This document shows positions 43,831 to 56,195 of a stretch of 64,000 nt of DNA, one piece after another. The position numbers were made by a program, and so were the translations under genes. The number at the start of each line of letters is the position of its first letter. Position 1 is the first letter of the stretch. The notes beneath the pieces are model-generated. The model searched no databases and was not told the origin of the DNA. It was given only the letters and a program-made list of their open reading frames with translations. Source of the DNA: Fusarium oxysporum f. sp. lycopersici 4287 (taxonomy: Eukaryota; Ascomycota; Sordariomycetes; Hypocreales; Nectriaceae); contig NC_030997.1 in the NCBI RefSeq assembly GCF_000149955.1, positions 1,720,714 to 1,784,713 on the forward strand, written 5' to 3'.

Positions 43831-45681
43831 CTAGCAGCAGCCAAAGTCCTCACAGTGGACATCTATTCTAATATTTCGTTTCATCTGCCATTTACTTGCC
43901 GAATATTGCGCAGCATCCATCAGCGACTTGGGCCCGCAAGACAAGAGGAGCACTCGGTGATGACTTCCAGATGCTCCCACGACTCTACTAATTGTTCCAT
44001 CGACATCCAGCTTCTCCAATAATGGGTTGCATTTCGGCTCATCGCCGGTTATTTGATCAGTTAACCCGCATACATCGCCCATCTCAGGGATAGTTTCATA
44101 GTCAAATGCATTTTCTCTTAGAAGAACCTCCCTTTCTGCTCCGCATGGAGATGCTTGGGAGTCGGTATCGTCAGCTACTGAGCCACATGCAGACTGTTCG
44201 CCTGTCACGTAGATGTTGAGGCTGATGGGATACGCAGACTCCGCAATATTGCACAAATGTCTGCGAAACCAGTTCAACTGCTCTAAGAGGTGTCAACCAT
44301 CAGATAAGCTTTCTGGGGAATCAGAGACTGTTCTAAACATACCTATACACCTCACTGCCCATACAAACTCGATAGATTGGATTGCAAGCTTTTCACGCTG
44401 CATCATGATACGGTTCATGACTCCAAAGGTAAATGCAGCTCCGCTTCCACCAGCGATAAGGATCAGTTTATCGTAGTTACTCACGTCTGGCAGTGACCCA
44501 TATGGCCCATCTATAGATGCCCATAGAGTAGTCCTGTAATTTTGGTTTGCAAAGCTACTGACAGCTTTGGTGAAACCCTCATGCGATTTCATGACGAGCT
44601 CTAGACCAGAGGAGTCATTACTAACGATAGTAAATGGGTGATTCTCATAAAGTCGAAGACTTGGAACCCATAAAAAGCAGTGCGATCCTGGTAAGGCGGC
44701 TGCCATTCCAGGCTTCTTGAGCACTATTCGTGTTCCTCTATATGGAAGAGGATAGAACGTCGCTGTGTTGTTAACGAGGTTGTATAATAACCTGCCCAAT
44801 CGCACGAGTCGGTCCAATGTCCACATGCTGAATATGATGAGCATCACCGCTGGGATCTTCTTCGCCCAGTTTGGCCTATGAAGGGCCGTCAAGAGCACAA
44901 CCGCCATGAAGCCAATGATGTGGCTAGCATAGAACAGTTCGTAGTGCTTGTGTCTAAACACTCCCATTAGTAGTACAAGCATGGCAACACCGGCCCCCAT
45001 GCCCTCGATATCCTCCTTCTTCAACAACTGCACCAAGCGACCTTGACGGCCAAAATGTATCGTGTAGACAAAGGCGTGAAGCGTGAGGAGGAATACAGTT
45101 GTATAACCGACAATACGGTGAAGGATATTCAATTGGATGTGCGAAACGGAGGCCAAGGGGCTTAGGGGCGTGTTCTTGAGGCCAAAAAAGACACATAGGG
45201 CCATGTTGCCAGCGCACATCCTGATATTCGTCAATTACGCATGGAATGTCATGAGGAAATAGTGCATCCTACCATCCAAACCTAGAGGCCCAATGATTCA
45301 AGAGTTGGGGCATCGCAAGCATGCTTGAGCAGAAAGCGACGTTGCCAACAAGATAGACGCCAATCATCACGGTGAACCCCAAAGAAGGTCGCCCAAACCA
45401 TGACGCAGGAAGTCGTCTCTGCAGAATTCTGTGAAAAGAATAAGTTTACTGCCAACTAGATGCTCGGACGCTTTTACGAACTCAAGGACCAGAAGACAGG
45501 CCTCACGCCCGTACGTCGATAATGAAGCAGATGTTTTCAAATGTGGAGATGTAATGTAAATATTGCGCAGCCAACGAATGCCAATAACTAAAAGCATGAG
45601 ACCACATAGAAAAGCGGCATACTTGGTAAGTGCCTCTTCATTCTTCAGTTGCTTGGTACTTGGTGGTTTGAAGTCCTCCAT
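43831..45681 (-). CDS. Ferric-chelate reductase (FRE/NOX-type), 550 aa
   Basis: Four exons: 45681-45515, 45428-45273, 45220-44343, 44282-43831. The first join (AC|GTACGG to TTCACAG) is the only one I found that keeps phase and gives SLSTILQRRLPASW. Two His pairs with 13-residue spacing bind the two hemes (HRIVGYTTVFLLTLH and HIIGFMAVVLLTALH). The FAD site is HPFTIVS, the NADPH sites GGSGAAFTFG and LSCGPKSLMD. The C-terminus DVHCEDFGCC keeps the family's final acidic-aromatic pattern. It moves electrons from NADPH across the plasma membrane to reduce Fe(III) or Cu(II). It is divergent from the gene at 46491; an iron-GATA site lies between. Confidence 0.9.
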
Positions 45682-46490
45682 TTTCGACAAGGGACGGTGG
45701 TATAATGGACGGAGAATGATAAATGGCGACAAAACATCCCCTGATTGATAAGATTGCGTCAAAATTCGATTGATAAGTCTAACCGGGCTTTCGGTCAAGC
45801 GGGCATTACGCGTGTCCTGTGAGCCCCACCGGGTGATCCTAGTCACGCTGCGTAGCGTATTCGAGCTACGAATATTCCCGATGCCGTTGCGATCTCTGAC
45901 TGGACAAGATCTTAGCGAAGAGGGTGTCATGAGTGTTCTTAATTTTTAGCACGCGTTAAATCGATCTAGCTTGGCTGTTATCAATCTCCCTCGGTTTTCC
46001 GTCGGCGTCGGTCCCAAGAAAGCTAGACTCGGCGTCTCGATTACAAGCCTGATAGGCTGTTATGGTCATTATGGGGTACGACAAGGATTCTCATCATGCT
46101 CAAATATTCACTGTGAAGAAACAGTCTGTTTACTGATCCCTGCTCAAGAAACACTTGGCCCTCTGTCCTACAGCGGAGAGAGCACCAACTAGCTGGGATC
46201 TTTGCATGATTGAATTTTTCACAAGCAGGCTGGCTCACAGTGAATCAAGGCAGATACAATGTTACATTCACGCCACAATCCACAAGATCAGATAAGATTT
46301 CACGTCAGGCTAGATTGATAATTGGCTCGACTGGAATGAGGTCGGCGAACACGCGTACTGTACTGTCCGGCTAAGTGACCCGAAAACTGAGCGTTGGAAG
46401 ACAATCCATACTAAAATTTGCAGATCGACACTCAACCACTTTTACACACGGCCCTTGACCCAATACACGCAGGATACACGACACTGCACC
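45682..46490. promoter_or_regulatory. Divergent promoter of ferric reductase and TPR-like gene
   Basis: 809 bp. GATAAG elements at 45747-45752 and 45772-45777 lie within 100 bp of the reductase start, and the ATCWGATAA site at 46287-46295 lies further upstream. Confidence 0.5.
46287..46295 (+). promoter_or_regulatory. Perfect ATCWGATAA iron-responsive GATA site
   Basis: The sequence ATCAGATAA matches exactly the consensus bound by SreA/SRE/Urbs1-type GATA repressors, which turn off iron-uptake genes when iron is plentiful. It lies 606 bp from the ferric reductase start and 196 bp from the TPR-like gene start. Confidence 0.5.
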
Positions 46491-48929
46491 ATGGAAACCT
46501 GTCTCTGTAGAACAATCCATACCCTGGCCAAGGACTACGACGCGGTCCAAGCCAAAGAACTGATCCCTGCACTGAATCGCCACCTAGAAGATCTGCGACA
46601 ATTTCTAGCGCAAGCGAAATCGCTCAGTCGTCAGGTACAGTACCAGATCACACCGCGAAACCAACGAACCGGCAAGGCCCTCTTTGTAGACTCGGTTGAC
46701 CTCACTCCTGTCGATCGCGTATGCTCCAGATTCGATAACGATGTAAATGGTTTCTGGGCGGGCTCGGATGATCATGTTCATCTTGAGCTGCGTCGGCGAC
46801 TTGCTTGCGTTGTCATATTTCTTCGCTCTAAACTGGATGCTCAGATGCTGGCCCCTCCTCAAGTGGCTAAAGTATTCCCTAGAGCGCAGAATCTCACAGA
46901 TATGAGAAACCCTGGCAGGAAGTATGTTCAGATATCACAGAGACTTGGTGGCGTAGGAGCAATCTTCTGGCTTCCACTCAACGTCCCACCTTCGACGTAC
47001 GTGATGTCCTCATATTGGCAATACCCGAGAGTGCTGACACTATGTAGTTATGAGAGATATCTCAGTGTTGACGACGAAGAAGTCTTCACCCATTTATCAT
47101 CCCTCAATCCAGCATTTCAGAATTATAATATGCTTGCACAACGCCTAGTGCTTAGCCAGCTATGCGGTTAGTAACCTCAAACGTAGTGTAACTACGATGT
47201 AATATTGAGCTTGCCTACAGACCCTTCGTCGCCAGTACTGTATCATAATCTGTTCAGCGAGTTTGCTTCATTTGTTCCTGCCAAAGACCAGTTATTCCTT
47301 GTAATGTACGCACTCGGCGGTGCCAACATACCCGCTGTCTTGTTGACGAGTGTACGCTTGCCACAACGACGTTGGAACGCCGAGGGAGAGGTGGAACAGA
47401 CCAGTGCTGCTCAGTTTGGACTACCCGTTAATCTTCTCGATCTTCTATGCGACGAAACAATGCTCTCCGAGGTCATGATAGGGCCATGCGTGGTCAACCG
47501 AATTCGGGAAGACAATACCATATCTTGGTCCTTGAGTCCCGATACCATGTCGAGCTTCGAGGAAGTTTTGACCCCACAAACGATAGAAGTGCTCGAAACG
47601 ACAGCGTTGAAGCTCATTTGCTTTGTTTGCCCACTGTGCTATGAGGGTAACACGGACTGGTAGGATCTATCCCCGCACTTTCTACAGCATCACTGACACT
47701 GGTCTCTCAGGTCACCGTCGTTGAAACAAGAAGTTTGGACAATACTCGAAAGACTTCTGAAAACATGCAAGATATCAACCTCCCTCAGAACCCACATTAT
47801 TGAAGCCGTCCTATATTTTGGAGAGAGAGACTCAGTTGCCATCCGCCATGCTGCCGTCAAACAGGCCAAAATCCTGTTACGAAAGTCAATGCCCTACTAT
47901 CTCCACGCCTCGGTCGTGCTCTTCCGCAGCATACTCCATCGAGTTGATGGAGAACTTGCCAAGTCGGAAGCACACATACGTGACTTTCTGTGGCGAGGGC
48001 CACGCCCAACTACCCGTCGGGACCATGCACTCGAGGGTCGTCTTCATATTTCTCAGATGGAGAACAAGATCAAGTGCTACGATACTGATGTACCTTCATT
48101 TGCCTACAAGTGGGAAGCGAAGCAGCCATTGTCAACTCTGGACATGGAAGTGACCTTTCGGCTCCAGAGCACAGCCGCTCGATACTTCCAGTCTATCGGT
48201 GATTTTGATGCAGCAAGGGCTTCTCTAGAGCAGTTTCTATCACTGGGACGAATCAAACCTATACCTGCGAATTCACGCCGAGTCTTGCTTAGTAGATTAG
48301 CTGATGTGTATTGCGAGATGGGGGAGTACCTCAAAGCGATCGAAATACTCGAACCGGAACTCGACCTGATCAACACATGTGACCGCATGCGTCGTGGCTT
48401 TCGAAGACTTATTCTAGCACTAGTAGAGGCTAACATCGGACTGAAAAGATTAGACACAGCAGATTCAGCAATCCAGGAGTTATTGGGCGATCTGCCTCCC
48501 TGTCAAGATGATATCAACGACCAGCAGCTGCACATAAGAATGCTCCTGGCTTCAGCACGCATCGTCCATCTCAGGTCAGACCCATGTGAAGCCATGCTGC
48601 GCTGGACACTTGCGCTTCAACAAGTTAGCCACATGCATGCTCTCGGTTCATCTCGTGGGTTCATAGCCGCCGTGTGTCACTTGTCCTTGGCTCACGCACA
48701 GGTCTCGATCGGCGATAAATATGAGGCTCATCGCTCATGGACAACAGGACTGAGGATCTTGGCGAGTGAGAAATGCGAATTCTGGATTCCTGTTGTGCCT
48801 ACTGTTTGGATTCCGAGGGTAGCGGCAGATATTTACCATTCCCAAGGTTGGCCGTTTCGCATGATGCTGCCGGGAGGAAAGCCAGATATCACACAGCATT
48901 CCTTTCAGATTGATCACCATAGTCTATAA
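46491..48929 (+). CDS. Large TPR-like helical-repeat protein, 760 aa
   Basis: Four exons: 46491-46996, 47048-47166, 47221-47659, 47711-48929. The first intron (46997-47047, donor GTACGT, acceptor ATGTAG) is exactly 51 nt and has no stop, so retention would add 17 residues in frame. The N-terminus is helical and charged. The C-terminal third carries TPR-like helix pairs (AARYFQSIGDFDAARASLEQ; LADVYCEMGEYLKAIEILE). No catalytic motif or signal peptide is seen, so a scaffold or interaction role is likely. It is head-to-head with the ferric reductase. I do not recognise the family more precisely. Confidence 0.72.
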
Positions 48930-50894
48930 AGGCTGCTTTGATTAAGACACAAAGCTTCATTCCAAAAGAAACGGGTTCATGCTGGATCTTCAAGATTTAC
49001 GCCGCTGCTATCAACAAGCCGTTCTGGAGTTGGTGTAAGGGCATCCGGGCAAGGCTTGTGAATAGGGTTGTTATCAGCTACCTGCGCTAACTAGGGGCCT
49101 ATCACCCTTTCACTGAAGACTGACGAGGTCTCGTTTGAGGGCCTTGAGCTTTCTAGCCAACATCAAAACCCAGTGACAGAGAGCACAGTCGAAGGCAGCT
49201 AGCTTGCATAATTCACCCTTTATAGGACTTGTGTATGGCGTAACCTTGGCCAGGTTGGATCTTTGATATCAGTGCAATTCAATATCTGGTTACTTGTTGC
49301 TGAATAATCTATTAATCCGATCTTGTAATGGAACTATATATTCAATGGAGTAGGCTTCTCATTCTTCATCATGTTCAAAAGCCCAACTGCCTCTGATTTT
49401 AGGATCAATCTACTACAAGACAGCCACTGCGTACTGAAAAGGTCCGCACTATTGATAGCCTGAGGATTCTCAAGCAAGCACAGGCCGGTAAGGTTGGCCC
49501 TGGGGGTTGCCTTGGTGTTAACAATGCAACCCCGGGTGTCAATCTCCTGTATACCGGTGACTATGCTATACTTTTCGGTAAAGGGCCCGATGACTCTCGT
49601 AGTCAACGGAATCTCTCACTCTTCAGTCTTCTTCCGGACAACAAATCATATTCCAAAACGGTCTGGCAATTCTCAAAGGCATGGAGCTACTAGCTTTGGC
49701 CACTTCCGCGGCTACAATGCCCACTTATTGCGACCCAGACTACGATGTTGATGACTGCGCTGAAGACCTTCAGTCTATAACAACGGCTGAGGACAAGTCT
49801 ACATAGATACTTCACCATGTTCTGCGGATGTTTAATTGTAGAAAGCTACATGAAGGGAATTCTTCCGTAGACCAGCTACCATCTAAAAACAATCCGAAAG
49901 CGATACAAATCTCACTTCAACTTCGCAGGCGACAATGAGGACTACTGAAAGATATCCAAGCCTCACATCTAACAATCTCAATTGCAGGAAAGGGTGTTTA
50001 GATCAAGAACCAGGCTCCGTGGCCAAAGAATCGCTTTAATACTATATCGTGATCTTGCTGCACCGAGTTCCTATCGGAACTTCATGATTTTTACCTGGCC
50101 TGAAGGGCAAACAAAGGCTACTCGCGAAGCATTAACATCCAACACCATCCGGCGATAATCGGCAGGTATCCAGAGCATTCGTTCATTTATCCGCATAATC
50201 CAATCCATTTCAAGGGACAAACCCCATCCAACACGCCATTATATATCATCGTACTGCCGTTAACACTACAACCCCGCTCATGGGCTCGCAGCTTTTACAA
50301 ACAAGACGTTCTACACGATGGCCTGCATCAAGAATGCTAGGTCACAGCCGTCGCAGGACCTGGTACGGTTGACATAGCCGTGGTGGCTTTTGTCGTCTTA
50401 AGACCCCGACAAAGTCTTATAATCGGGTATGGTGACCTCATACTAATTTGTATCTCAAATAAGCCTCAAGTATCGCCTGGTGACTGCGCCCTTCAGACCA
50501 ATTATTTGGGTTCTCCTTAGTTCAAGTGATGCTTCAATGGAATGTTTCTTTCCTGGGCATGACAGTTTGGTATGCCCCACTACCCATCTTTCTGGTGCAC
50601 CCCTTTTGCCAGCAGATTCCATTTTAAGTTCATATCAGATATTGTACCTTGACTTTGATAAATTAAGGCTGCAAGGAATCGAGGATACGCGGCACCGCGG
50701 ATCCGCGGGGCTTCTGCCAGTGTGATATTGCCTCGGCCCCAACAAATCCCGTATCCCACCTGATTGGCCGCATCACGGACCTGGTCACTATTGGCCTGAT
50801 AAGTTTATAAGAGACCAGGCTACATACGCAATAAACCTCGCACCATTTCTCCTGCTAACTCTCTATATCTCCAAGGCATCCACCAATTGCAACA
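48930..50894. other. Intergenic, about 2 kb, with an unresolved open frame
   Basis: From about 49402 to 49692 (plus) a 95-codon frame without ATG stays open, and the antisense strand is open over 49334-49606. Neither has a motif. A TATA-like ttataagag near 50805 fits the SDR at 50895. Confidence 0.35.
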
Positions 50895-51647
50895 ATGGCA
50901 TCAGAACAAAACAATACCGTCTATGTCGTCACAGGCGCCAATAAAGGCATTGGACTTGGCATCGTCAAAGCCCTTCTGGCACGCGACTGTACTACTGTCA
51001 TCGCGACTGTGCGTAATGACAAGGCTGCCGCGACTCTCCAAAGCGAGCTTTCAAATGTCTCAGCCGCCAAAGACTGCATCTTCCAGATTATCCAGCTGGA
51101 CTTCTCCACTGCCGTACCCCCTGAACAAATCCGAGATGCCATCGCGCCAAAGGTTGATCACGTCGACATCCTCATCTGCAATGCAGCTTTCTCTCCGCCC
51201 ATGACCCTCACGACTCAGACCTCTGCAGCAAATCTTTGCATGGCTTTTGAAGTCAATACTATTGGTCCCCTCACCGTCTTTCAGGGCCTTTGGCCTCTGC
51301 TCCAGAAGTCAGCTGCGCCAAAGGTCATCAATGTCACTTCGTCTGTTGGTTGCATCACTCATCAAGAGGCGCCCGGTGGCGCTTATGGACCCAGCAAAGC
51401 CGCTCTGAACTGGATCACGAGATCTTTGCATGTTCAAAACGAGAGTCTTGTTGCTGTTGCACTTCATCCTGGTTGGGTGGGGACAGATATGGGGCAGTTT
51501 TCAGCTAAAGAATGGGGATGTGCTGGTATTACTCTTGAGACGGTTAAGGGATCAGTTCAGGGCATGCTGAATATTATTGATGAGGCAACTCGAGATACTA
51601 CATCGGGAAAGTTTGTTACTTACAAAGGTCAGATTCTCCCTTGGTGA
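50895..51647 (+). CDS. Short-chain dehydrogenase/reductase, 250 aa
   Basis: Single exon. Cofactor site VVTGANKGIGLGIVKALL (residues 11-28), then LDFSTAV, the CNAAF motif, catalytic Ser in VINVTSSVGC and active-site YGPSKAALN. The C-terminus HPGWVGTDMG is typical. This matches the norsolorinic-acid-ketoreductase-like / carbonyl-reductase-like branch of fungal SDRs, NADPH-dependent by the N-terminal pattern. No polyketide or other pathway gene is nearby, so a metabolite-pathway role is not supported. Intact, normal length. Confidence 0.9.
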   Translation: MASEQNNTVYVVTGANKGIGLGIVKALLARDCTTVIATVRNDKAAATLQSELSNVSAAKDCIFQIIQLDFSTAVPPEQIRDAIAPKVDHVDILICNAAFSPPMTLTTQTSAANLCMAFEVNTIGPLTVFQGLWPLLQKSAAPKVINVTSSVGCITHQEAPGGAYGPSKAALNWITRSLHVQNESLVAVALHPGWVGTDMGQFSAKEWGCAGITLETVKGSVQGMLNIIDEATRDTTSGKFVTYKGQILPW

Positions 51648-52005
51648 AGTTAGACTGAGTCTCGCCTGCGATTTCTTATTCGTTTGGGAAATTTAATGTT
51701 AGAATTATACTCTGTTGAGATCCAATATTGAGTCTATGTACGTGCATTGCGAGTCACATGGCCCTTACTAAAGCCCTGAGTTATGTCTTTTACCAAGCCA
51801 TTGCTATTATAATCCTCGACATGTTTTCGAAGAAAGCAAGGTTGAGACTATCTACAGACTTTGAAGTTATAACAGAGCTAATAAACAATCAAATATAAAA
51901 TTCAGTATAAAAATACTAAACCTAGCTCTGCCCATACAACGTATCTCAGTGTCCGCCTCCTTCAGTGAGGTAATAAGGACTCTAACCATGTCCACAAGAC
52001 TGAGA
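51648..52005. other. Convergent intergenic region
   Basis: 3' flanks of the SDR and the orphan gene. AT-rich, no gene. Confidence 0.4.
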
Positions 52006-53422
52006 TCAAATGTATGGCTCATGATCCCACTCTTCCAATTTCTTCGTGTAACAAATCCACACCTTTTTCGGATGCTGCTGTGCCTTCAGCCACATGTCCC
52101 GAAGACTCACTCCCTCCCAGCGAGCAGCATAGAACCATGAGTTAACCGACCAAATGGCCACCTTGACACGCCCTTGGTATTTCTCCCCGTCGAATACAGT
52201 TTCTTCTTCCGAACTGTCCCAGCCTGCATCGTATGCCCAAACCCAGTAAGGATCAAGAAGTTCACCTTCTGTACGCTGGCGATTTTCCTCGGAAGTCAAT
52301 TCAATAGGAATGACGATAAAGGTATTCCGTAGAATTCCAGCAGGCAAAAGATCACCATTCTCTTCTCTGTATTCTCTGAAGTGTCTGTTGCATAATTAGT
52401 ACATGCATTCTTTGCTAAAGGCATATTTTGACTTACTTTCGCAAGTCGTCATCTTCTGCCATGCTCTCGTTGGGATAAAACATAGGCCACTTCTCAGTTT
52501 CCAGTCGACGCAACGCCAACGAGTTGTCATAGCCTTGGCAATGGATACTGTGCCAGGTTACCCTGTTTGGCAGACAGTGTTGGTTAATACTACCCCAGAC
52601 TGAGTGCCAGTCATAGCCATGCTTCTGTTCGACCTCTCTGGACATGTAGTAGACAAAACCAAACTGTTCTTGAGCCTCGAGGATCTTCTGTATCCAAGCT
52701 GGCGGCGCCGGTGATACCCGCTTCCAGATTCGTTCTAGGGTCTTGTCGTATCCCTGCGGTGCCAAGATGGTTTCCCTTATTCGCTCGTCTTGGCAAAGTT
52801 GCAAGAAGGGTTCCATGGATTGCCTGTATTCCTGATCCACCTGTGCTTGTACCTCATCTGAAAAACGTTCAATAGCAGGAATCATCCATTTAGCATTCCT
52901 CCGAGCTTTCCTGAGTGTATTATACCGCACAAGCTCTCTGGCTCGGGCGGCAGGCGTTTGGAGCTCTTCTTCTCGCAGGCGTTCTTCGTAGATCTCCTGT
53001 AGTGTAGCACTCCCCCCATCGACATAATACACGTCGCAATAGACTAGCTTCCAGGCATCTAAGCGTAAAGCCTGAGGACTTCGATCAAAATTTGCGATAT
53101 AATTGACCAAGCTCGAACTCGCTCTTGCGACGTCGTTAGTGATGCGTTTAACCATCTTGTCCTCGTCACACTGGTAGGTGGTTCGGCCAAGGAGGGCATA
53201 TTTCAGCGGTGTACATGCTATAATCTCAGAGGGATCAGTCAAGGCCACTTGGATGAGGTCCCGGCCTGCAATGAGTTCCTCCAGCTTCTGGGCCTTCTGC
53301 TCTCTTCCGACGATTACCCTGACCCTGGCATATTCCTCTGGGGGAAGATGTTGGAGGCGTTGACGGCGCTCGGTTGAGGTAAGATGCATTAAGCTCCTAC
53401 AGAGCTCCAGATTCGGGTCCAT
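52006..53422 (-). CDS. Uncharacterised fungal protein, 454 aa
   Basis: Two exons, 53422-52437 and 52384-52006, phase-2 GT-AG intron joining DDLRKHFREYREENGDLLP. I start at 53422 (MDPNLELCRSLMHLTSTERR); the frame is open to 53524 but that part looks like leader. The protein is hydrophilic and rich in Glu/Arg helices (RQRLQHLPPEEYARVRVIVG; EERLREEELQTPAARARELV), with Trp-rich C-terminal segments (DPYWVWAYDAGWD; VAIWSVNSWFYAARWEG). No signal peptide, membrane helix or known catalytic motif. It looks intact, with good codon use and a normal intron. No function can be named. Confidence 0.7.
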
Positions 53423-53786
53423 TGTAGTGGTGAACAAGGCGCTCAGCTGTGTTGTGTTGGTAAAGATGAGGCTGTAGGTAAGTGAGTGAATTGCGAGAGA
53501 TGGAGTGGATTGGATTAGTGGCACGTTTTATTTCATCTCAATAAAAACCCCACCACGTGGATCAATGCCTACGCAAATAGGAAGCTCTGACTCATGCATG
53601 GATGGTCGATTTCATTTAATTTTCCTTTCTCTACTTCTGCCATTCAATCAGGCCAGAAAAAAACAGCCTTCTTTCTTGCCTGCTTGTCTCCGAATTTCTA
53701 GACTAGACTAATTACTGTGCCTCAAAGGCAGCACGCATAGCTGATGACTATGTACTCTATGTACTCTATATATAAAAGACTGCAAA
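53423..53786. other. Intergenic
   Basis: Promoter of the 454-aa gene and 3' flank of the chitinase relic. A short tandem repeat (tatgtactctatgtactcta) lies at 53749-53768. Confidence 0.45.
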
Positions 53787-56195
53787 CTAGTCTTTGAAAA
53801 TACTGGGCTGGAATTGATTAATGTTACTAGCGTAAACATTCTGCTGATTGACGACCGAGTTCCAGAATTCGACCATTGTGTTCTGGGAAATGACAGCGGC
53901 CCCATGACCTGCCAGCCCTACCTGAGCAATAACCTCTGCTATCCTTCTTGTGAGCTCAGCTTTTATATTTGGCTTGAGTTCGTTGATCCGGAGCTTTAAC
54001 TAATCTTTGGCGAATTCTTGAAAATTTGTCAGTAGCGTAAACATGAAGTCTTTCCACATGGTTGAGAGACCCAAAGGATAAGCGTTATGTTGCGATTGGT
54101 AAAGGGCGTTAAATTCGTCTAGCAATGCTATTACTACTTTGTTGGCGTCCTTGAGGTTGGCGTTTATGTTATCCTTTCCGAGATAAGGAAAGATTTGTTT
54201 AACCTGGCAAGTGTGTCAGAATGCCGCGTGTCTAGTTTTACGATTAATCAAAATGTTGACTTACTAGCATCAACTGTTCCAAAGCGTGTCTGACAGTATC
54301 GTCGTCTGTGGCAGAATAGTTATCTCTCTAGTTATCCTTGCCGATGGGATCATTGAAGTCCCAAAGCTAGTGATAGGTGCATTAGAGAAATGAAGACATA
54401 AGCAAAGTAAAAAGAGAAAAGAACCCACCGTGCCCTTCAAGTTGTTGAGCTTCTTCTCGCAATTAACCATGTGCTTGGTGTTAGAACTTGAGCCCAGCAG
54501 TTTGAAGAAAGACGTTTGTGGGGTGTCCTTATGTCTGTTGTTCTACGCGAAAAACCCATGCTGGAAGTCATTGACCTAAACGCCATAAGCTAGATGCGAT
54601 TGTGTATTTGTGTTATACGGTGTTCCCCTGGTGAGTCTAGAAGGGCTTCGCGTGCTGTGCTTTTTGTGTCGGACGCCCATTGTGTATTCCATAAACATAG
54701 GGACAGTCTGGACCTCGATGAGATATTCAGCTGTTTGCATCTGGTCAGCGCCTTTGAGGTAAAGATGGATCAGAGAGGGCCCTTGTTACTTATAAATCCA
54801 TTCTGCGGGGAGGGGATTAGGTGGAGGGGTGCCTTTATGCCTCACCATGGCATTATAACAATTACCTTTGATGTTGCCAACCCAGTACCTTTTGTTATCG
54901 CCGGTTTTCTTTTCGAAGAAGTCTCCATTATCTCCACTAGGGTATGGCTCTGAATGCATTAACCAAGTGGTTTTCGCAGCATTGTTACACATAGGGTTGA
55001 AGGGACGCCTCTTACCAGATCCTCTCTTGTCAAGACCCTTGTTGGTCCATTCGGATGGCCATAGCATCTCATTGAGTGGCCATGTAAATTTTCCATTAGG
55101 GCCAAGAGGGCCAATAGGACGATTCGCAGGTCCAAAGAACTTTTCGATGTCATCGTCATTTGGCTTATCGCGTGAATCTTCCAGTGACGAAGGATCGTAA
55201 AAGTCGAGCGATGGGATGGAGCACGAGGTCGAATTTGGCTTTCTGAGATTTGTCTTGAGCTTTTTTTCTTGCCACTTCTCCTCTTCATCAACACTGCAGA
55301 CCCAGATCCAGGCTACTTCCAAAGTCGAGACTGCGTCTTGGAGGAAAAGAAACGTCCCCGCGAAGGTGGTGCTAACAAGATGCTTCCATTTCTTGGGCAA
55401 GTTTTTGTCCAGCAGCTCCCGATACTCCCTGGTCACGCGAGAGTTCTTTTGAGCCTGCATAACTTGTTAGGCTATAAGTACCATGGTCATTCCCGCAGAC
55501 ATTTTATGAAGGCTTTCTCGTTTGGTCAGCTCAAACAACTGCTCATTAGGATCCAAGGCCATGGCATCCAGAGAGCGCGATGAGAGCTTGCCCTTTTCGA
55601 GGTCAGAGAATCTGATATTGGGACATGTTGGCTTCTCGACCCATTCTTTGATCAAGTCTTCCAAGTTGTCCCAGTCGATATCTCTGTCGTCGTAGGACGC
55701 TGTGATATGGCAATAATAGGCTGAGGTGCCCCTCCCGCACTTGTTGTTCTTAGAGTTCAGGGCTACCTTGACCTTGCCGTCTGGGTAGCTGCTATGGCAG
55801 GTCCCTGTCGTGACTGTCTCGGTGACACCTAAGTTATAGTCATCAGACCAGTAGCAGTTGCTGAAGTGTAGGTTATCTTCGTCTCTGGTGTTTTCGCAGA
55901 GGGATCTCTCTCCTCTGTGCCCATTTCTATCATAGCAGGTCTGGTCCCCACTACCATCCCAGCTTTCAACGAGGAGTGAGTCGTAGGTGGCGTCCCATCC
56001 ACATGGCTTGTCGCCCTCATCTCTGGCGCAGTCCGTCTCCAACTCATACCACTTGTACTGGCGGTAGACATCCAGATCTTTCGTTTTGCCTTTGCAGCAC
56101 GCGGTTTGAGCATACCCACTACTAAACGATCTCTTGGACGAGGCAACTTCGAATCCTGACGTTGGGCCTGTGCAGCTAATAGTAACTTACCCTAT
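53787..56195 (-). pseudogene. C-terminal part of a large GH18/killer-toxin-like chitinase, decayed
   Basis: A Cys-rich block is open from about 56190 to 55467 (SCTGPTSGFEVASS, CDxx-type pairs such as CCKGKTKDLDV, HFSNCYWSDDYNLG, CGRGTSAYYC). A second block is open over 55460-54786 (EYRELLDKNLPKKWK, PYPSGDNGDFFEKK). The tail from 54780 to 53787 keeps the family sense (FFKLLGSSSNTKHMVNCEKK, DDDTVRHALEQLML, LLDEFNALYQSQHNAYPLG) but holds TAG stops at 54578-54576, 54545-54543, 54330-54328 and 54002-54000. I recognise this as the tail of large subgroup-C GH18 chitinases related to killer-toxin alpha/beta subunits. The catalytic GH18, LysM and chitin-binding parts are absent; the gene stops at an AT-rich junction near 56190. 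Described as a relic only. Confidence 0.6.

Noticed and set aside
49334..49692. Overlapping open frames on both strands
   Set aside because: No start codon in a good context, no motif, no splice support on either strand; the two readings exclude each other.
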